DNA of 11,233 nucleotides from the NCBI GenBank assembly GCA_009889585.1, contig WUQV01000193.1, forward strand, positions 1-11,233, read 5' to 3'. A program made the translations under genes and the position numbers. This stretch comes from Candidatus Bathyarchaeota archaeon. GTDB lineage: Archaea > Thermoproteota > Bathyarchaeia > Bathyarchaeales > WUQV01. The notes under the pieces were generated by a model. The model was not told the origin of the DNA, did no database searches, and saw nothing but the letters and a program-made list of their open reading frames with translations. This document shows positions 1 to 6,769 of this stretch, one piece after another. The first letter of the stretch is position 1. Each line of letters opens with the position of its first letter.

Positions 1-24
1 GCCGTTGGTTCCTCGCCTCCAAAA

Positions 25-33
25 GTATAAAAG
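25..33 (+). promoter_or_regulatory. TATA box for the cysteine-rich small gene
   Basis: The sequence GTATAAAAG is an archaeal box A. Its centre near 29 predicts transcription starting near 55-57, about 15 bases before the GTG at 71. GAGGGAG at 59-65 then lies in the short leader as a ribosome site. Together they favour a start at 71 over a longer frame entering from the window edge. Confidence 0.5.
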
Positions 34-70
34 GCGGGACGCGCAATCGACAACCACCGAGGGAGCGGTT

Positions 71-394
71 GTGGAGGTAGCTCGCAAGAGGTTAAGAGAA
101 GTAGCTTTAAATCGCTTTAAGTACATAAGGACTTGTATGTTAGCGAGGGAGCTATGTTTATTAGTGAGGACGAATATAGCGGCCTTGACCCCAAAGGACG
201 TTCAAGAATGTTGTCAATTTATATCAAGTATATGTGAAGAAGCTGGATGTAAAGATCCTAGCGAGTTATGTAGGAAGGCGGCAGAAGTTGTCATAAACAA
301 TGAGGAAAAATACTTAGAGCTTTGTCAACAGAGCTGCGCTAAATGTGGTGAATCTAGGGCTCCAAGGAGAAGGGAGCCTAGGTACATCTATTAA
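71..394 (+). CDS. Ten-cysteine small helical protein, DUF326/Csp-like (putative copper binding)
   Basis: The frame is open from the window edge. I place the start at GTG 71, behind a TATA box (25-33) and a GAGGGAG ribosome site (59-65), which gives 107 residues; an upstream TTG at 5 would add 22. The protein is predicted mainly helical, has no signal peptide, and carries ten cysteines at residues 22, 29, 47, 48, 55, 60, 67, 85, 89 and 92. The spacing C-x17-C(C)-x6-ICE, then a late CQQSCAKC cluster, resembles the DUF326 four-helix bundle copper-binding family (YhjQ, Csp-related) as I remember it: 18 residues between the first helix cysteine and the next cluster, then an ICE triplet, then a terminal CxxC-type cluster. 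Copper storage or detoxification in the cytoplasm is therefore an inference. Other cysteine-rich metal-binding or disulfide-stabilised proteins remain possible. The tail is Arg-rich. Confidence 0.55.
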   Translation: MEVARKRLREVALNRFKYIRTCMLARELCLLVRTNIAALTPKDVQECCQFISSICEEAGCKDPSELCRKAAEVVINNEEKYLELCQQSCAKCGESRAPRRREPRYIY

Positions 395-560
395 GGAGAA
401 AATGATGGAAACGCACTACAATGTATAAGCCGTCAGATTTATCGACTCGTCCCATCCTCCTGGTGAAACCGTCATATTCGAACTTCTCATCTCTGCGTAC
501 GAACGGAGAGCCGTCTGCCATAGCCCAAATGTAATATGAGCGACTGTTGAAAGGCATCAT
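378..560 (-). CDS. Possible small hypothetical protein (60 codons)
   Basis: I do not recognise this frame. It lies in otherwise empty sequence and so is not a shadow of another gene. It overlaps the 3' end of the cysteine-rich gene by 17 bases, tail to tail. The peptide has a protein-like mix of aromatic and charged residues (for example IWAMADGSPFVRRDEKFEYD) and no low complexity. A minus-strand TTTTAAATTAAGG at about 605-618 could be a TATA box, but it would start transcription near 585, and no clear ribosome site precedes ATG 560 or ATG 557. The frame stays open upstream of the ATG back to a TAA inside that TATA-like run, so it could also be a gene remnant. Chance is a fair explanation at this length. 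Confidence 0.3.
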   Translation of the reverse strand: MMPFNSRSYYIWAMADGSPFVRRDEKFEYDGFTRRMGRVDKSDGLYIVVRFHHFLLNRCT

Positions 561-647
561 GCTGAGGAAGCCAGCATATAGAGCTGTTTTATGTAAAATC
601 CCTACCTTAATTTAAAAGATGACGTACTTGCCGAAGAATTCCACGGC

Positions 648-664
648 GCAAAAGGCGAAAGCCT
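648..664 (-). terminator. Possible terminator after the UPF0104 gene
   Basis: On the minus strand, just past the TAG of the membrane-protein gene, a short GGC-TTTC-GCC hairpin is followed by TTTT. The stem is only three pairs, so this is a weak hairpin-plus-T signal, though archaea often need only the T run. Confidence 0.3.
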
Positions 665-670
665 CTACGG

Positions 671-1723
671 CTAAAAGCCCTTAGGCTCTTTTAAAAGAGC
701 TTTTAAGCTTATCCACTGGAGCGCTAAGAAGCCGAGTGCTAGCTTCATCCAAACCGTAAGGACCCTCGTGAGGATCACCCCAGCAGCGCTAACGTCTAAC
801 GGCATCCCGAACGACGAGTAAAGCCAAATCATTGTTATCTCGAAGATGCCCGTTTCAGCTGGCACTCCTAACGGGGCGGATTGAATGGCAGCTCCGATCG
901 AATGTAAAATTATGATGACGCTAAAAGGCACGGGATATCCTAACGATGCGAAGACCGCGAATGGTATCAAGAGGTTGATGAACCAAGCTGATATCGAGAG
1001 GGTTACGGGGAGGGCTAACTTCTTAGGATGCCTCTTAAACGTCTCTATCGCTTCGTAAAAGGAATCGAGGAAATTCGCTACCTTCGAGCTCAGCCCTTCA
1101 GCTTTTAACCGCTTACGTGAGATGGCCTCTAGGAGGCGAAGCCCTGAGCTCGTAAGCCTCTCGATCCAAGCCCTCTTGCCCATCAGTAAGGCTAACAGGG
1201 TTAAGGAGGAGGCGGTAGCGACGGCTACAATCGATAACAATCCTAACGTGGATAGAAGCGCCTCACGATACAATGCAATGCACGAAAGGAAGCCGACGAT
1301 GAAGGCCGCTAGGGGCAAAATTGTGAGGACAGCCCGTTGGGTTAAGACGGAGGCCGTAACCTTCCCGGATCCGCCCTTCAACTCATTGTACATCAAGCGC
1401 GCCCTTACAACATCCCCGCTTATCGATTCCGAAGGTACGATGAAGTCGACGAACGCGCTCGCCCAGGAGAAAAGGAAGGCGCTCTTGAGCTTAACGTTCG
1501 TCGATAAAGCCTTTAGGAAACGTTGCCAAGCTAAGGAGTAAACGGCAACGTCCGCTACGACCAAAATGGCTCCCAAAGAGTAAACCCTTAAGTCGATCCG
1601 TCGAATCGCTTCAACGAGCTCGAAGGCGCCGATAGAGAAGTAAACGTAGAAAGCTAAGGCGATGAGCCCGATCGCCAATAGAAGCGATGCCTTTTTAAGC
1701 GATGTGTAATCCCTCATATGCAT
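671..1723 (-). CDS. UPF0104 / LPG-synthase transmembrane-region family protein (AglD-like)
   Basis: This 350-residue integral membrane protein belongs to the family related to the transmembrane half of bacterial MprF and to archaeal AglD. Hydrophobic segments are visible near residues 12-32, 46-66, 84-97, 128-150, 157-181, 237-262, 266-283 and 312-337. Family marks are P97-SESISGDVVRAR (97-109) in the first loop after a membrane segment, and G-x-PAE-x-GIFE (286-295) before the last helices. Relatives handle lipid-linked intermediates, either by flipping them or by late steps of lipid-linked glycan or phospholipid modification; which applies here cannot be read from sequence. The first ATG (1723) and a second ATG two codons on (1717) are both possible; the latter needs no change in topology. 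The gene is divergent from the aldolase gene, and a TATA-like run lies at 1784-1798. Confidence 0.85.
   Translation of the reverse strand: MHMRDYTSLKKASLLLAIGLIALAFYVYFSIGAFELVEAIRRIDLRVYSLGAILVVADVAVYSLAWQRFLKALSTNVKLKSAFLFSWASAFVDFIVPSESISGDVVRARLMYNELKGGSGKVTASVLTQRAVLTILPLAAFIVGFLSCIALYREALLSTLGLLSIVAVATASSLTLLALLMGKRAWIERLTSSGLRLLEAISRKRLKAEGLSSKVANFLDSFYEAIETFKRHPKKLALPVTLSISAWFINLLIPFAVFASLGYPVPFSVIIILHSIGAAIQSAPLGVPAETGIFEITMIWLYSSFGMPLDVSAAGVILTRVLTVWMKLALGFLALQWISLKALLKEPKGF
685..700. repeat. Perfect 16-bp palindrome at the 3' end of the UPF0104 gene
   Basis: GCTCTTTTAAAAGAGC is its own reverse complement and encodes part of the last residues (KALLKEP) of the membrane protein. It may form a hairpin at the mRNA end, ahead of the T-rich sequence at 648-664. 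A chance product of AT-rich codons is also possible. Confidence 0.5.
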
Positions 1724-1783
1724 TAAATCTCATCTCATTTGCGATGGGGCTGCTTCGTTTACGTGCCCTCGTTTTCTTCGGTA

Positions 1784-1798
1784 GCTTTTTAAATTTAA
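1784..1798 (-). promoter_or_regulatory. TATA-like element for the UPF0104 gene
   Basis: On the minus strand TTAAATTTAAAAAGC lies about 60-75 bases before ATG 1723. A transcription start about 25 bases on would leave a leader of roughly 40 bases. No strong ribosome site is seen. The core is nearly symmetric (TTTAAATTTAA), so it could also be read in the other direction. Confidence 0.4.
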
Positions 1799-1931
1799 CG
1801 GCTCATAACATAGCCAACTTTCCCTTATGTTTAAGGGCTTATTCGCTAAGGCGTCAATGATATGGCGTTAAGCGATGGCTATTGAGCTTAATAGCGTGAA
1901 TTAAACTAGGCACCTTAGGCGAAGGTCAACC

Positions 1932-2582
1932 TTGCCTGAGGAGTGGATTAAGGAGGAGATTTGCAAGGTCGTGAGAACCCTTCACGAGGAAAGGTTGATC
2001 ACGGCGACGGGCGGCAACGTAAGCGCTAGGCCCATTGGCTCTAACGAGTTCTGGATAACGCCAAGCGGTTTATACAAAGCCGAGCTTCGCCCTGAGGACT
2101 TGGTCAAAGTCGATTTGAGGGGAGAAGTGGTAGAAGGGGCCTTAAGGCCGTCCGTGGAGGTGCTCATGCACGCCATGATATACGATCGAAGGGATGACGT
2201 AAACGGCGTCATACATTGTCATCCTCCGTTCATCATAGCGCTAACGGCTTGTAGCGCTCCCATCGAGCCGATTTGTGTTACGGCGGTTAGGTTCTTAAAC
2301 GTCCCGATCGTAAGGTTTGAAATGCCAGGTTCGAAGGCTTTAGCGGAATTGGTGGCTGAGGCGTCTATGAATTCGGACGTAGTTCTATTGCAAAACCACG
2401 GGTTGGTGACGATGGGGCCTACGTTGAAGGAGGCCCTTAACTTGGCTCAATCGATTGAGGAAGTCGCGAAGGTAGTATTGGCCGTCCGTGCGTTAGGCGT
2501 GAAGCCCATCGTGATACCGGATGAATACGTTAAGTTGCTCGAAAGATACCTCCTTAGGAGGGGCTTTGAGGGTCATCATTGA
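1932..2582 (+). CDS. Class II aldolase/adducin-family sugar-phosphate aldolase (L-fuculose-1-phosphate aldolase type)
   Basis: This 216-residue single-domain protein has the full length of the FucA family. It carries TGGNVSAR (26-33, phosphate loop), ITPSG (42-46), the catalytic acid E76 in RPSVEVLMH, and the zinc ligands H95 and H97 (HCHPP) and H156 (QNHG). The family cleaves ketose 1-phosphates to dihydroxyacetone phosphate and an aldehyde using zinc. In methanogens a close relative (MJ1418) supplies lactaldehyde, linked to coenzyme F420 synthesis; whether that holds here is open. Relatives with the same fold include ribulose-phosphate epimerases and methylthioribulose-phosphate dehydratases. 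The start is TTG 1932, with AAGGT (1922-1926) six bases upstream; no earlier in-frame ATG makes a better family N-terminus. The gene is divergent from the UPF0104 gene, and TATA-like candidates lie near 1886-1894 and 1898-1906. Confidence 0.85.
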   Translation: MPEEWIKEEICKVVRTLHEERLITATGGNVSARPIGSNEFWITPSGLYKAELRPEDLVKVDLRGEVVEGALRPSVEVLMHAMIYDRRDDVNGVIHCHPPFIIALTACSAPIEPICVTAVRFLNVPIVRFEMPGSKALAELVAEASMNSDVVLLQNHGLVTMGPTLKEALNLAQSIEEVAKVVLAVRALGVKPIVIPDEYVKLLERYLLRRGFEGHH

Positions 2583-2591
2583 GGTGTTGAT

Positions 2592-2609
2592 CTTCTCCCT
2601 TTGATTTTT
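2592..2609 (+). terminator. Pyrimidine/T-rich terminator after the aldolase gene
   Basis: A pyrimidine-rich stretch ending in TTTTT follows the TGA of the aldolase by about 20 bases, fitting the oligo-T termination used by archaea. No stable hairpin is needed or seen. Confidence 0.3.
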
Positions 2610-2686
2610 AGCCCATATACCGTATGTGACTTGGAAATGGCTGAAAATTCGAAGAAGAGAGTTATCTAACACGACTTATGCAAAAG

Positions 2687-2695
2687 CTTATAAAT
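2687..2695 (+). promoter_or_regulatory. TATA box of the GNAT gene
   Basis: CTTATAAAT, preceded by purine-rich AAAAG (a BRE-like element), is the clearest box A in the window. Its centre near 2691 predicts transcription starting near 2718, a few bases before ATG 2724. This fits an essentially leaderless mRNA and fixes the true start of the broken GNAT gene. Confidence 0.65.
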
Positions 2696-2723
2696 CTAAA
2701 ACGTCTAAGTTAATGACCAGCCT

Positions 2724-3673
2724 ATGTTACCTCTTCGAGAGTATAAACCTGGGGATGAAGAAGCATACGCTTATATATGGAATGAGGCTTTTAAAACATA
2801 TAGTTGGTATCAAGAACATGGCCCACTAACAGTAGATGCTGTAAGAAGGATGATTGGAAAGGCTAAGGGGAACCTACATATAGGCTTATCTTCGCAAATA
2901 TAGAAGATAAGCCTATAGCCTTTATAGAGGCCTTTATGGAAGACGTTGAAATTGGTAGAATTCATCCTTACAGACCCTGTATTCTACCTGCATATAGAGA
3001 AAAAGGCTTTGAAGTTGCTTTGATTAAGTCTTCTATTGAGCATTTACGGAAGTGTGGAGCAAAGAAGGTTAGATTTTCGATAAAAGGTTCGATTAATGAA
3101 GTAATGCCATACGTAGATTTATATCGCAATTTAGGATTTTATATCTGGCGTGAAGCTCAAATTATGAAGAGAAATTTAGATGATATACCTGACCTTAAAC
3201 CACTTATTCCCTTGAAACTCTTAACCTCAAGACAAATAGGCGTTGATGCTTTTGTTAACTTCTTCATCGAATGTTTTAAAGATTCAAAGGATAGAGATGC
3301 CTCGAAAATAGCCTCTGACGTTCAAAAGGTTAAGCTGTTTATAAGACGTTTATTGGAACGAGAAGGCGAACATCACGATCCTGATTGTTGGATGGCCGCG
3401 TTCGCTGAGGAGAAGTTCGTAGGGTTTGCGATAGCTACATGTCGAGAAGGTTATGGGCTAGTGGCGGAGGTTGGCGTTGTCCCTCAGTTCCGTCGATTGG
3501 GAGTGGGTACCTTCCTTACGTTGAAAGCTTTACAAAGGCTTAAGGAGCGGGGTGCTAAAGAAGCTTTTCTCGGCGTGGACCTTCAAAATATGGAGGCCGT
3601 ATTGCTTTACGAAAAACTTGGCTTTAAAAGGAATACCTCAGGATTTCTCTACGAGTTAGAAATGACTTTATAA
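2724..3673 (+). pseudogene. Tandem GNAT-family N-acetyltransferase split by a -1 frameshift
   Basis: The first segment starts at ATG 2724 (LPLREYKPGDEEAYAYIW...) and runs to TAG 2901-2903. A second frame, open from 2867, continues in register (RLIFANIEDKPIAFIEAF) to TAA 3671-3673. One extra G in the GGGG at 2867-2870 would restore a 316-residue protein. It has two GNAT folds. The first is degenerate: YREKGFE replaces the acetyl-CoA loop, and it ends with LYRNLGF. The second has the canonical loop RRLGVGT (bases 3494-3514) and ends LLYEKLGF. Two-domain GNATs usually have one active half. The acceptor substrate is unknown; amines of proteins, polyamines or small thiols are all possible. If the lesion is real, ATG 2936 could still start a protein with the second domain intact. 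A -1 slip of the GGG codon within GGGG would give the full product. An open frame at 2626-2829 across the N-terminal part is in the wrong frame. Confidence 0.75.
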
Positions 3674-3726
3674 TTTACAATAATCTACATGTTAACATAT
3701 GAAGGAAAGTACAATTAGCTATCATA

Positions 3727-3783
3727 CATGGGTAACCCCTAATGTACGTTCGACATCTGTTTCAGAGATTAGGATTACCCATG
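3727..3783. repeat. Imperfect inverted repeat between convergent genes
   Basis: The left arm CATGGGTAACCCCTAAT (3727-3743) matches the reverse complement of the right arm ATTAGGATTACCCATG (3768-3783), apart from one mismatch and one extra base. The loop is 24 bases. It sits in the 121-bp gap between the ends of the GNAT gene and the serA-like gene and stops 11 bases before the latter's stop codon. It could be a bidirectional terminator or RNA-stability hairpin, or a small mobile remnant. It encodes nothing visible. Confidence 0.6.
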
Positions 3784-3794
3784 AATCACGATTG

Positions 3795-4766
3795 TTATAT
3801 CTTAACGTGAACCGCTTCCATCTGCTCAAGTTCAGCAACCGAACCGCTAGGTAAGGCCTTAACGATCTTCTCAGCTGTTAAGATGGCGACGAGCCTTTGG
3901 GCTTCAACTGTTTGAGATCCTATATGTGGCGTACAAACGACGTTAGGCAACTTCACGAGAGCACGGCCTATGGGCGGCTCCACCTCGTAAACATCCAAAG
4001 CAGCCCCTCTCAGCTTGCCTGATTGTAAAGCCTTCAACAAAGCTTCTTCGTCTACAATAGCTCCTCTCGACGTATTAATGAGGAAGGCGCCATTCTTCAT
4101 TAACTCTATCTCCTTCTCGCCGATCATATGATAAGTTTCAGGCGTCAACGGAACGTGTAGCGTGATAACGTCGCTTCTCTTCAATAGCTCTTGAAGCGAT
4201 ACGAGTTCAACCCCTAGTTCCTTTAAAACCTCAGGGGCCAGCGGGCTCCTTTTCGTTACGAGTACTTCCATCCCCATAACCTTCGCTATCTCAGCGACCC
4301 TTTTGCCTATCCTACCGAATCCTACGATTCCTAACGTCTTGCCCTTTAGCTCCCAACCAATGAGCCCCTCCTTAGGCCATCCCCCTTCCTTAATCGCTCT
4401 ATCGGCATACGGTATCATCCTAGCTAACGAGAGCATCAAGCCAATCGTAAGCTCTGCTACTGCCTCCGTTACAGCCTCTGGCGCGTTTAAAACGGTTATC
4501 CCCCTCCTCAACGCTGCCTCAACGTCGATGTTATCCAACCCCGAGCCAGCTCTAGCGATAACCTTCAGCTTAGCCCCTGCTTCTATGATTTCTTTCGTCA
4601 CCTTAGTTCGACTTCGTACTATAATGACGTCATAATTCGACACTATATCCTTTAATTCATCAAATGAAATCTTAGGATTAACGTCTACATTAAAACCAGC
4701 CTCTCTTAACGCCCTTATCCCATCTTCATGAATTAAATCACAAATCAACACACTTATATTTTGCAT
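3795..4766 (-). CDS. serA: Short D-3-phosphoglycerate dehydrogenase-type 2-hydroxyacid dehydrogenase
   Basis: The first in-frame start is GTG 4775, but an AAGGTGA ribosome site covers it; ATG 4766 lies five bases after that site, giving 323 residues. Features below use 326-aa numbering. SerA marks are VRSRT (53-57) and ARAGSGLDNID (74-84), the nucleotide loop GFGRIG (152-157), and the catalytic set R237 (NTSRG), E266 and H284 (TPHIGSQT). The family oxidises 3-phosphoglycerate to 3-phosphohydroxypyruvate, the first step of serine synthesis. There is no ACT or ASB regulatory domain, as in other short archaeal enzymes. After the second Rossmann strand the sequence is VLVTKRSP, with basic residues where NAD-specific enzymes carry Asp, which suggests NADP(H) use and leaves glyoxylate or hydroxypyruvate reductase as an alternative. 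The gene is convergent with the GNAT gene and divergent from the GTPase gene. Confidence 0.8.
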   Translation of the reverse strand: MQNISVLICDLIHEDGIRALREAGFNVDVNPKISFDELKDIVSNYDVIIVRSRTKVTKEIIEAGAKLKVIARAGSGLDNIDVEAALRRGITVLNAPEAVTEAVAELTIGLMLSLARMIPYADRAIKEGGWPKEGLIGWELKGKTLGIVGFGRIGKRVAEIAKVMGMEVLVTKRSPLAPEVLKELGVELVSLQELLKRSDVITLHVPLTPETYHMIGEKEIELMKNGAFLINTSRGAIVDEEALLKALQSGKLRGAALDVYEVEPPIGRALVKLPNVVCTPHIGSQTVEAQRLVAILTAEKIVKALPSGSVAELEQMEAVHVKI

Positions 4767-4883
4767 TAACATCACCTTTTATTCAACTTTAAATCAAAGC
4801 GATTAACTTCTCCATCGATCGTCAACTAAACGTTCCCCTCAGCTTCCGACTTTAGGCGAACCACAGAAGCTTTTTCTAGAGGG

Positions 4884-4892
4884 AGATAAAGC
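4884..4892 (+). promoter_or_regulatory. TATA-like box of the GTPase gene
   Basis: AGATAAAGC is centred about 27 bases before ATG 4915, so transcription would begin at or within a base or two of the start codon. No ribosome site precedes the ATG, which agrees with a leaderless mRNA. Confidence 0.45.
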
Positions 4893-4914
4893 TTTTGTAG
4901 AAGGCGTCGTATAA

Positions 4915-6120
4915 ATGCTCGTCGGGATAGTCGGCAAGCCCAACACAGGGAAGTCCACGTTCTTCAGCGCCTCAACCTTAGTCCCCGTGGAGATCGCTAG
5001 CTATCCGTTCACGACGATAAAGCCCAATCGTGGCATCGGTTACGTCCAAGCCCCTTGCGCTTGCAAGGAGTTTAACGTGAAGGACCATCCCGTTAACTCT
5101 TTATGCGTAAACGGAACGCGCTTGATCCCAGTCGAGTTAATCGATTGCGCAGGCCTCGTCCCCGGCGCTTGGCAAGGGAGGGGCCTTGGCAATCAATTCC
5201 TAGACGAGATCAGAAAGGCTGACGCTTTAATACACATCGTGGACGCAGCAGGGGCTACGGACTTCGAGGGAAGGGTTTGCGAGCCTGGCTCTCACGACCC
5301 AGTCGAGGACGTGAAATTCCTTGAGAGGGAGATCGCGATGTGGATGGCTAACATCGTCAAGCGAGAGTGGCCTAAGCTAGCGAGGAAGGTTGAAGGCGGG
5401 ACGAAGGACTTGTTCGACGTGCTCGAAGAGCGCTTAAGCGGGCTATCGATCAAAAGATCCCACATGTTCAAGGCCGTATCGTCAACCGGCTTGAACCCCG
5501 AGAAGCCGACGACGTGGAGCGAGGACGACTTCTTAAACTTCATCGACGCGTTAAGGCGGGAGTCCAAGCCGATGCTCATCGCCGCGAATAAGGTGGATAT
5601 GCCGACGGCTGAGGACAACTTAAGGCGTTTAAGGGAGCTAGGTTACGTCGTCGTACCTTGTTGCGCTGAAGCGGAGCTCACGTTAAGGAGGGCTGCTGAA
5701 AGGAGATTGGTTGATTATAGGCCTGGCGATAGCGACTTCAAGATACTCAAGCCTGATGCGTTGACGACGGCGCAAAGAAGGGCGTTGGAAGCAGTAAGGG
5801 CTAGGGTCATGTTGAAATATGGGTCGACGGGCGTTCAAGAGGCAATCGACGCTGCCTTCTTTAAGCTGTTGAACGCCATCGTCGTATACCCCGTGGCGAA
5901 CGCGGAGAGCTTGACGGATCATGAGGGAAGGGCCCTTCCGGATGCTTACTTAGTGACGCGAGGTACGACAGCCCGTCAACTGGCATACATGATACATACG
6001 GAGCTAGGTGAGACGTTCATATACGCCGTAGATGCTCGCGATAAGAGAAGGGTAGGAGAGGGCTACGTCTTAAAGGATAAAGATGTCATTTCCATCATCA
6101 GTGCTAGGAGGAGAGCATGA
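4915..6120 (+). CDS. OBG-family GTPase with TGS domain (Ygr210/MJ1332 type, YchF-related)
   Basis: This complete 401-residue protein has all GTPase motifs: G1 GKPNTGKST (7-15), a switch I threonine near 33-34, G3 DCAG (77-80), G4 NKVD (225-228) and a G5-like CCAEAE (249-254). The C-terminus (about 325-398) is a TGS domain with YLVTRGTTARQLAYMIH. Between G1 and G3 lies CAC...C (C48, C50, C64), an insert seen in archaeal and eukaryotic Ygr210 relatives and possibly metal binding. Family members hydrolyse nucleotides and are thought to act on ribosomes or translation; the exact role of this subfamily is not established. ATG 4915 is the only sensible start, since G1 begins six residues later, and the mRNA appears leaderless. 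The gene is transcribed alone and divergent from serA. The last codons are Arg-rich. Confidence 0.9.
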   Translation: MLVGIVGKPNTGKSTFFSASTLVPVEIASYPFTTIKPNRGIGYVQAPCACKEFNVKDHPVNSLCVNGTRLIPVELIDCAGLVPGAWQGRGLGNQFLDEIRKADALIHIVDAAGATDFEGRVCEPGSHDPVEDVKFLEREIAMWMANIVKREWPKLARKVEGGTKDLFDVLEERLSGLSIKRSHMFKAVSSTGLNPEKPTTWSEDDFLNFIDALRRESKPMLIAANKVDMPTAEDNLRRLRELGYVVVPCCAEAELTLRRAAERRLVDYRPGDSDFKILKPDALTTAQRRALEAVRARVMLKYGSTGVQEAIDAAFFKLLNAIVVYPVANAESLTDHEGRALPDAYLVTRGTTARQLAYMIHTELGETFIYAVDARDKRRVGEGYVLKDKDVISIISARRRA

Positions 6121-6433
6121 GCCATTCCTTAACGTTAAGATCATAAATTTACCTAGAATGAACCCTTCCTTTGACTTCAGGAATACGTGGAGAATGACGT
6201 TTGAGCTAAGGGGGTAGGAGCTTTAAGCAAGGCTAATAAGGGATATGTAAAGGCTAGAAAGTTTTCATGAAGGGTGAAGCGTGGAATAATTTCGCTAAAA
6301 TGGAAGGCCTGTAGATAGTTAATAAGTCATAAGGATGGCTAGAACGTTATAAGCCGAACCCGCCTTCGTAAAGTAAGTTAAGAAGTGATCGAATCGATTT
6401 TAGCGCGAAGTGCAAATTCATGTACACGATATC
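6121..6433. other. Gene-free stretch of 313 bases
   Basis: All six frames are broken by frequent stops and I see no RNA gene. Just after the GTPase stop there is a perfect 12-bp palindrome, CTTAACGTTAAG (6128-6139). A TATA-like GTTATAAG near 6349-6356 leads to no frame. The stretch lies between convergent genes (GTPase and PaREP1), so termination signals are the likeliest content. Confidence 0.5.
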
Positions 6434-6769
6434 CTAAGCTAAATAACTCCATAACATTGATATCAGCTCCTTAGCACTTGTTACATAAGCTTTAATCATC
6501 TCTTGTAAGAGCTCTCCTTCATGGAAATTCCTATGCAGATAATTGGCTTCAGCAAATAGCTTTGCTAACTTAATCTCTCCTCTTACCTTCGCTAGGTGGT
6601 TCATGAACTTCCGCAAATCTCTATGAGTCTCCAGCTCCATCCCTTCCTTAGCTGCAACCGCTTTTACCATCTGAGCTACTGCCCCCCAAAACTTTTCTGA
6701 GGCTTGCATGAGCCTTCCTTGTTGTAATAACCTCTCCCCTTCCTCAAGGAACTCTTTGACTAAACTCAA
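6434..6769 (-). CDS. PaREP1-family protein (HEPN-like), putative toxin of a three-gene cassette
   Basis: This 111-residue all-helical protein has the PaREP1 signature: ASEKFWGAVAQMVKAVA (23-39), a central H-x-x-LRKFMNHLA (49-60), and LFAEANYLHRNFHE (71-84). R53-x4-H58 has the spacing of the HEPN RNase motif (R-x4-6-H), although PaREP1 proteins also conserve the LH-x-NF segment. As I recall, PaREP1 was placed in the HEPN superfamily by comparative analysis. HEPN proteins often act as RNases or as parts of toxin-antitoxin pairs, so a toxin role is an inference. The start is TTG 6769, directly after an in-frame TGA, so no longer start exists. It overlaps the upstream gene by 26 bases, which implies translational coupling. 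PaREP1 genes are multicopy mainly in Thermoproteales, so acquisition by transfer is possible. Confidence 0.75.
   Translation of the reverse strand: MSLVKEFLEEGERLLQQGRLMQASEKFWGAVAQMVKAVAAKEGMELETHRDLRKFMNHLAKVRGEIKLAKLFAEANYLHRNFHEGELLQEMIKAYVTSAKELISMLWSYLA

Noticed and set aside
402..428. AAGGAG followed by ATGATG just after the cysteine-rich gene, as if another operon gene began
   Set aside because: The frame ends after eight codons and no continuation in another frame looks coding.
1122..1541. A 139-codon open frame on the plus strand within the UPF0104 gene
   Set aside because: It is antisense to a clearly conserved membrane protein and has the basic, repetitive composition typical of a shadow frame. 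Similar antisense frames at 1982-2212, 4303-4635, 5292-5618, 5683-5922, 8781-9014 and 10186-10407 were dropped for the same reason.
2626..2829. A 67-codon open frame before the GNAT gene
   Set aside because: It is in the wrong frame over the GNAT N-terminus; the frame starting at ATG 2724 gives a GNAT-like sequence and has the TATA box at the right distance.
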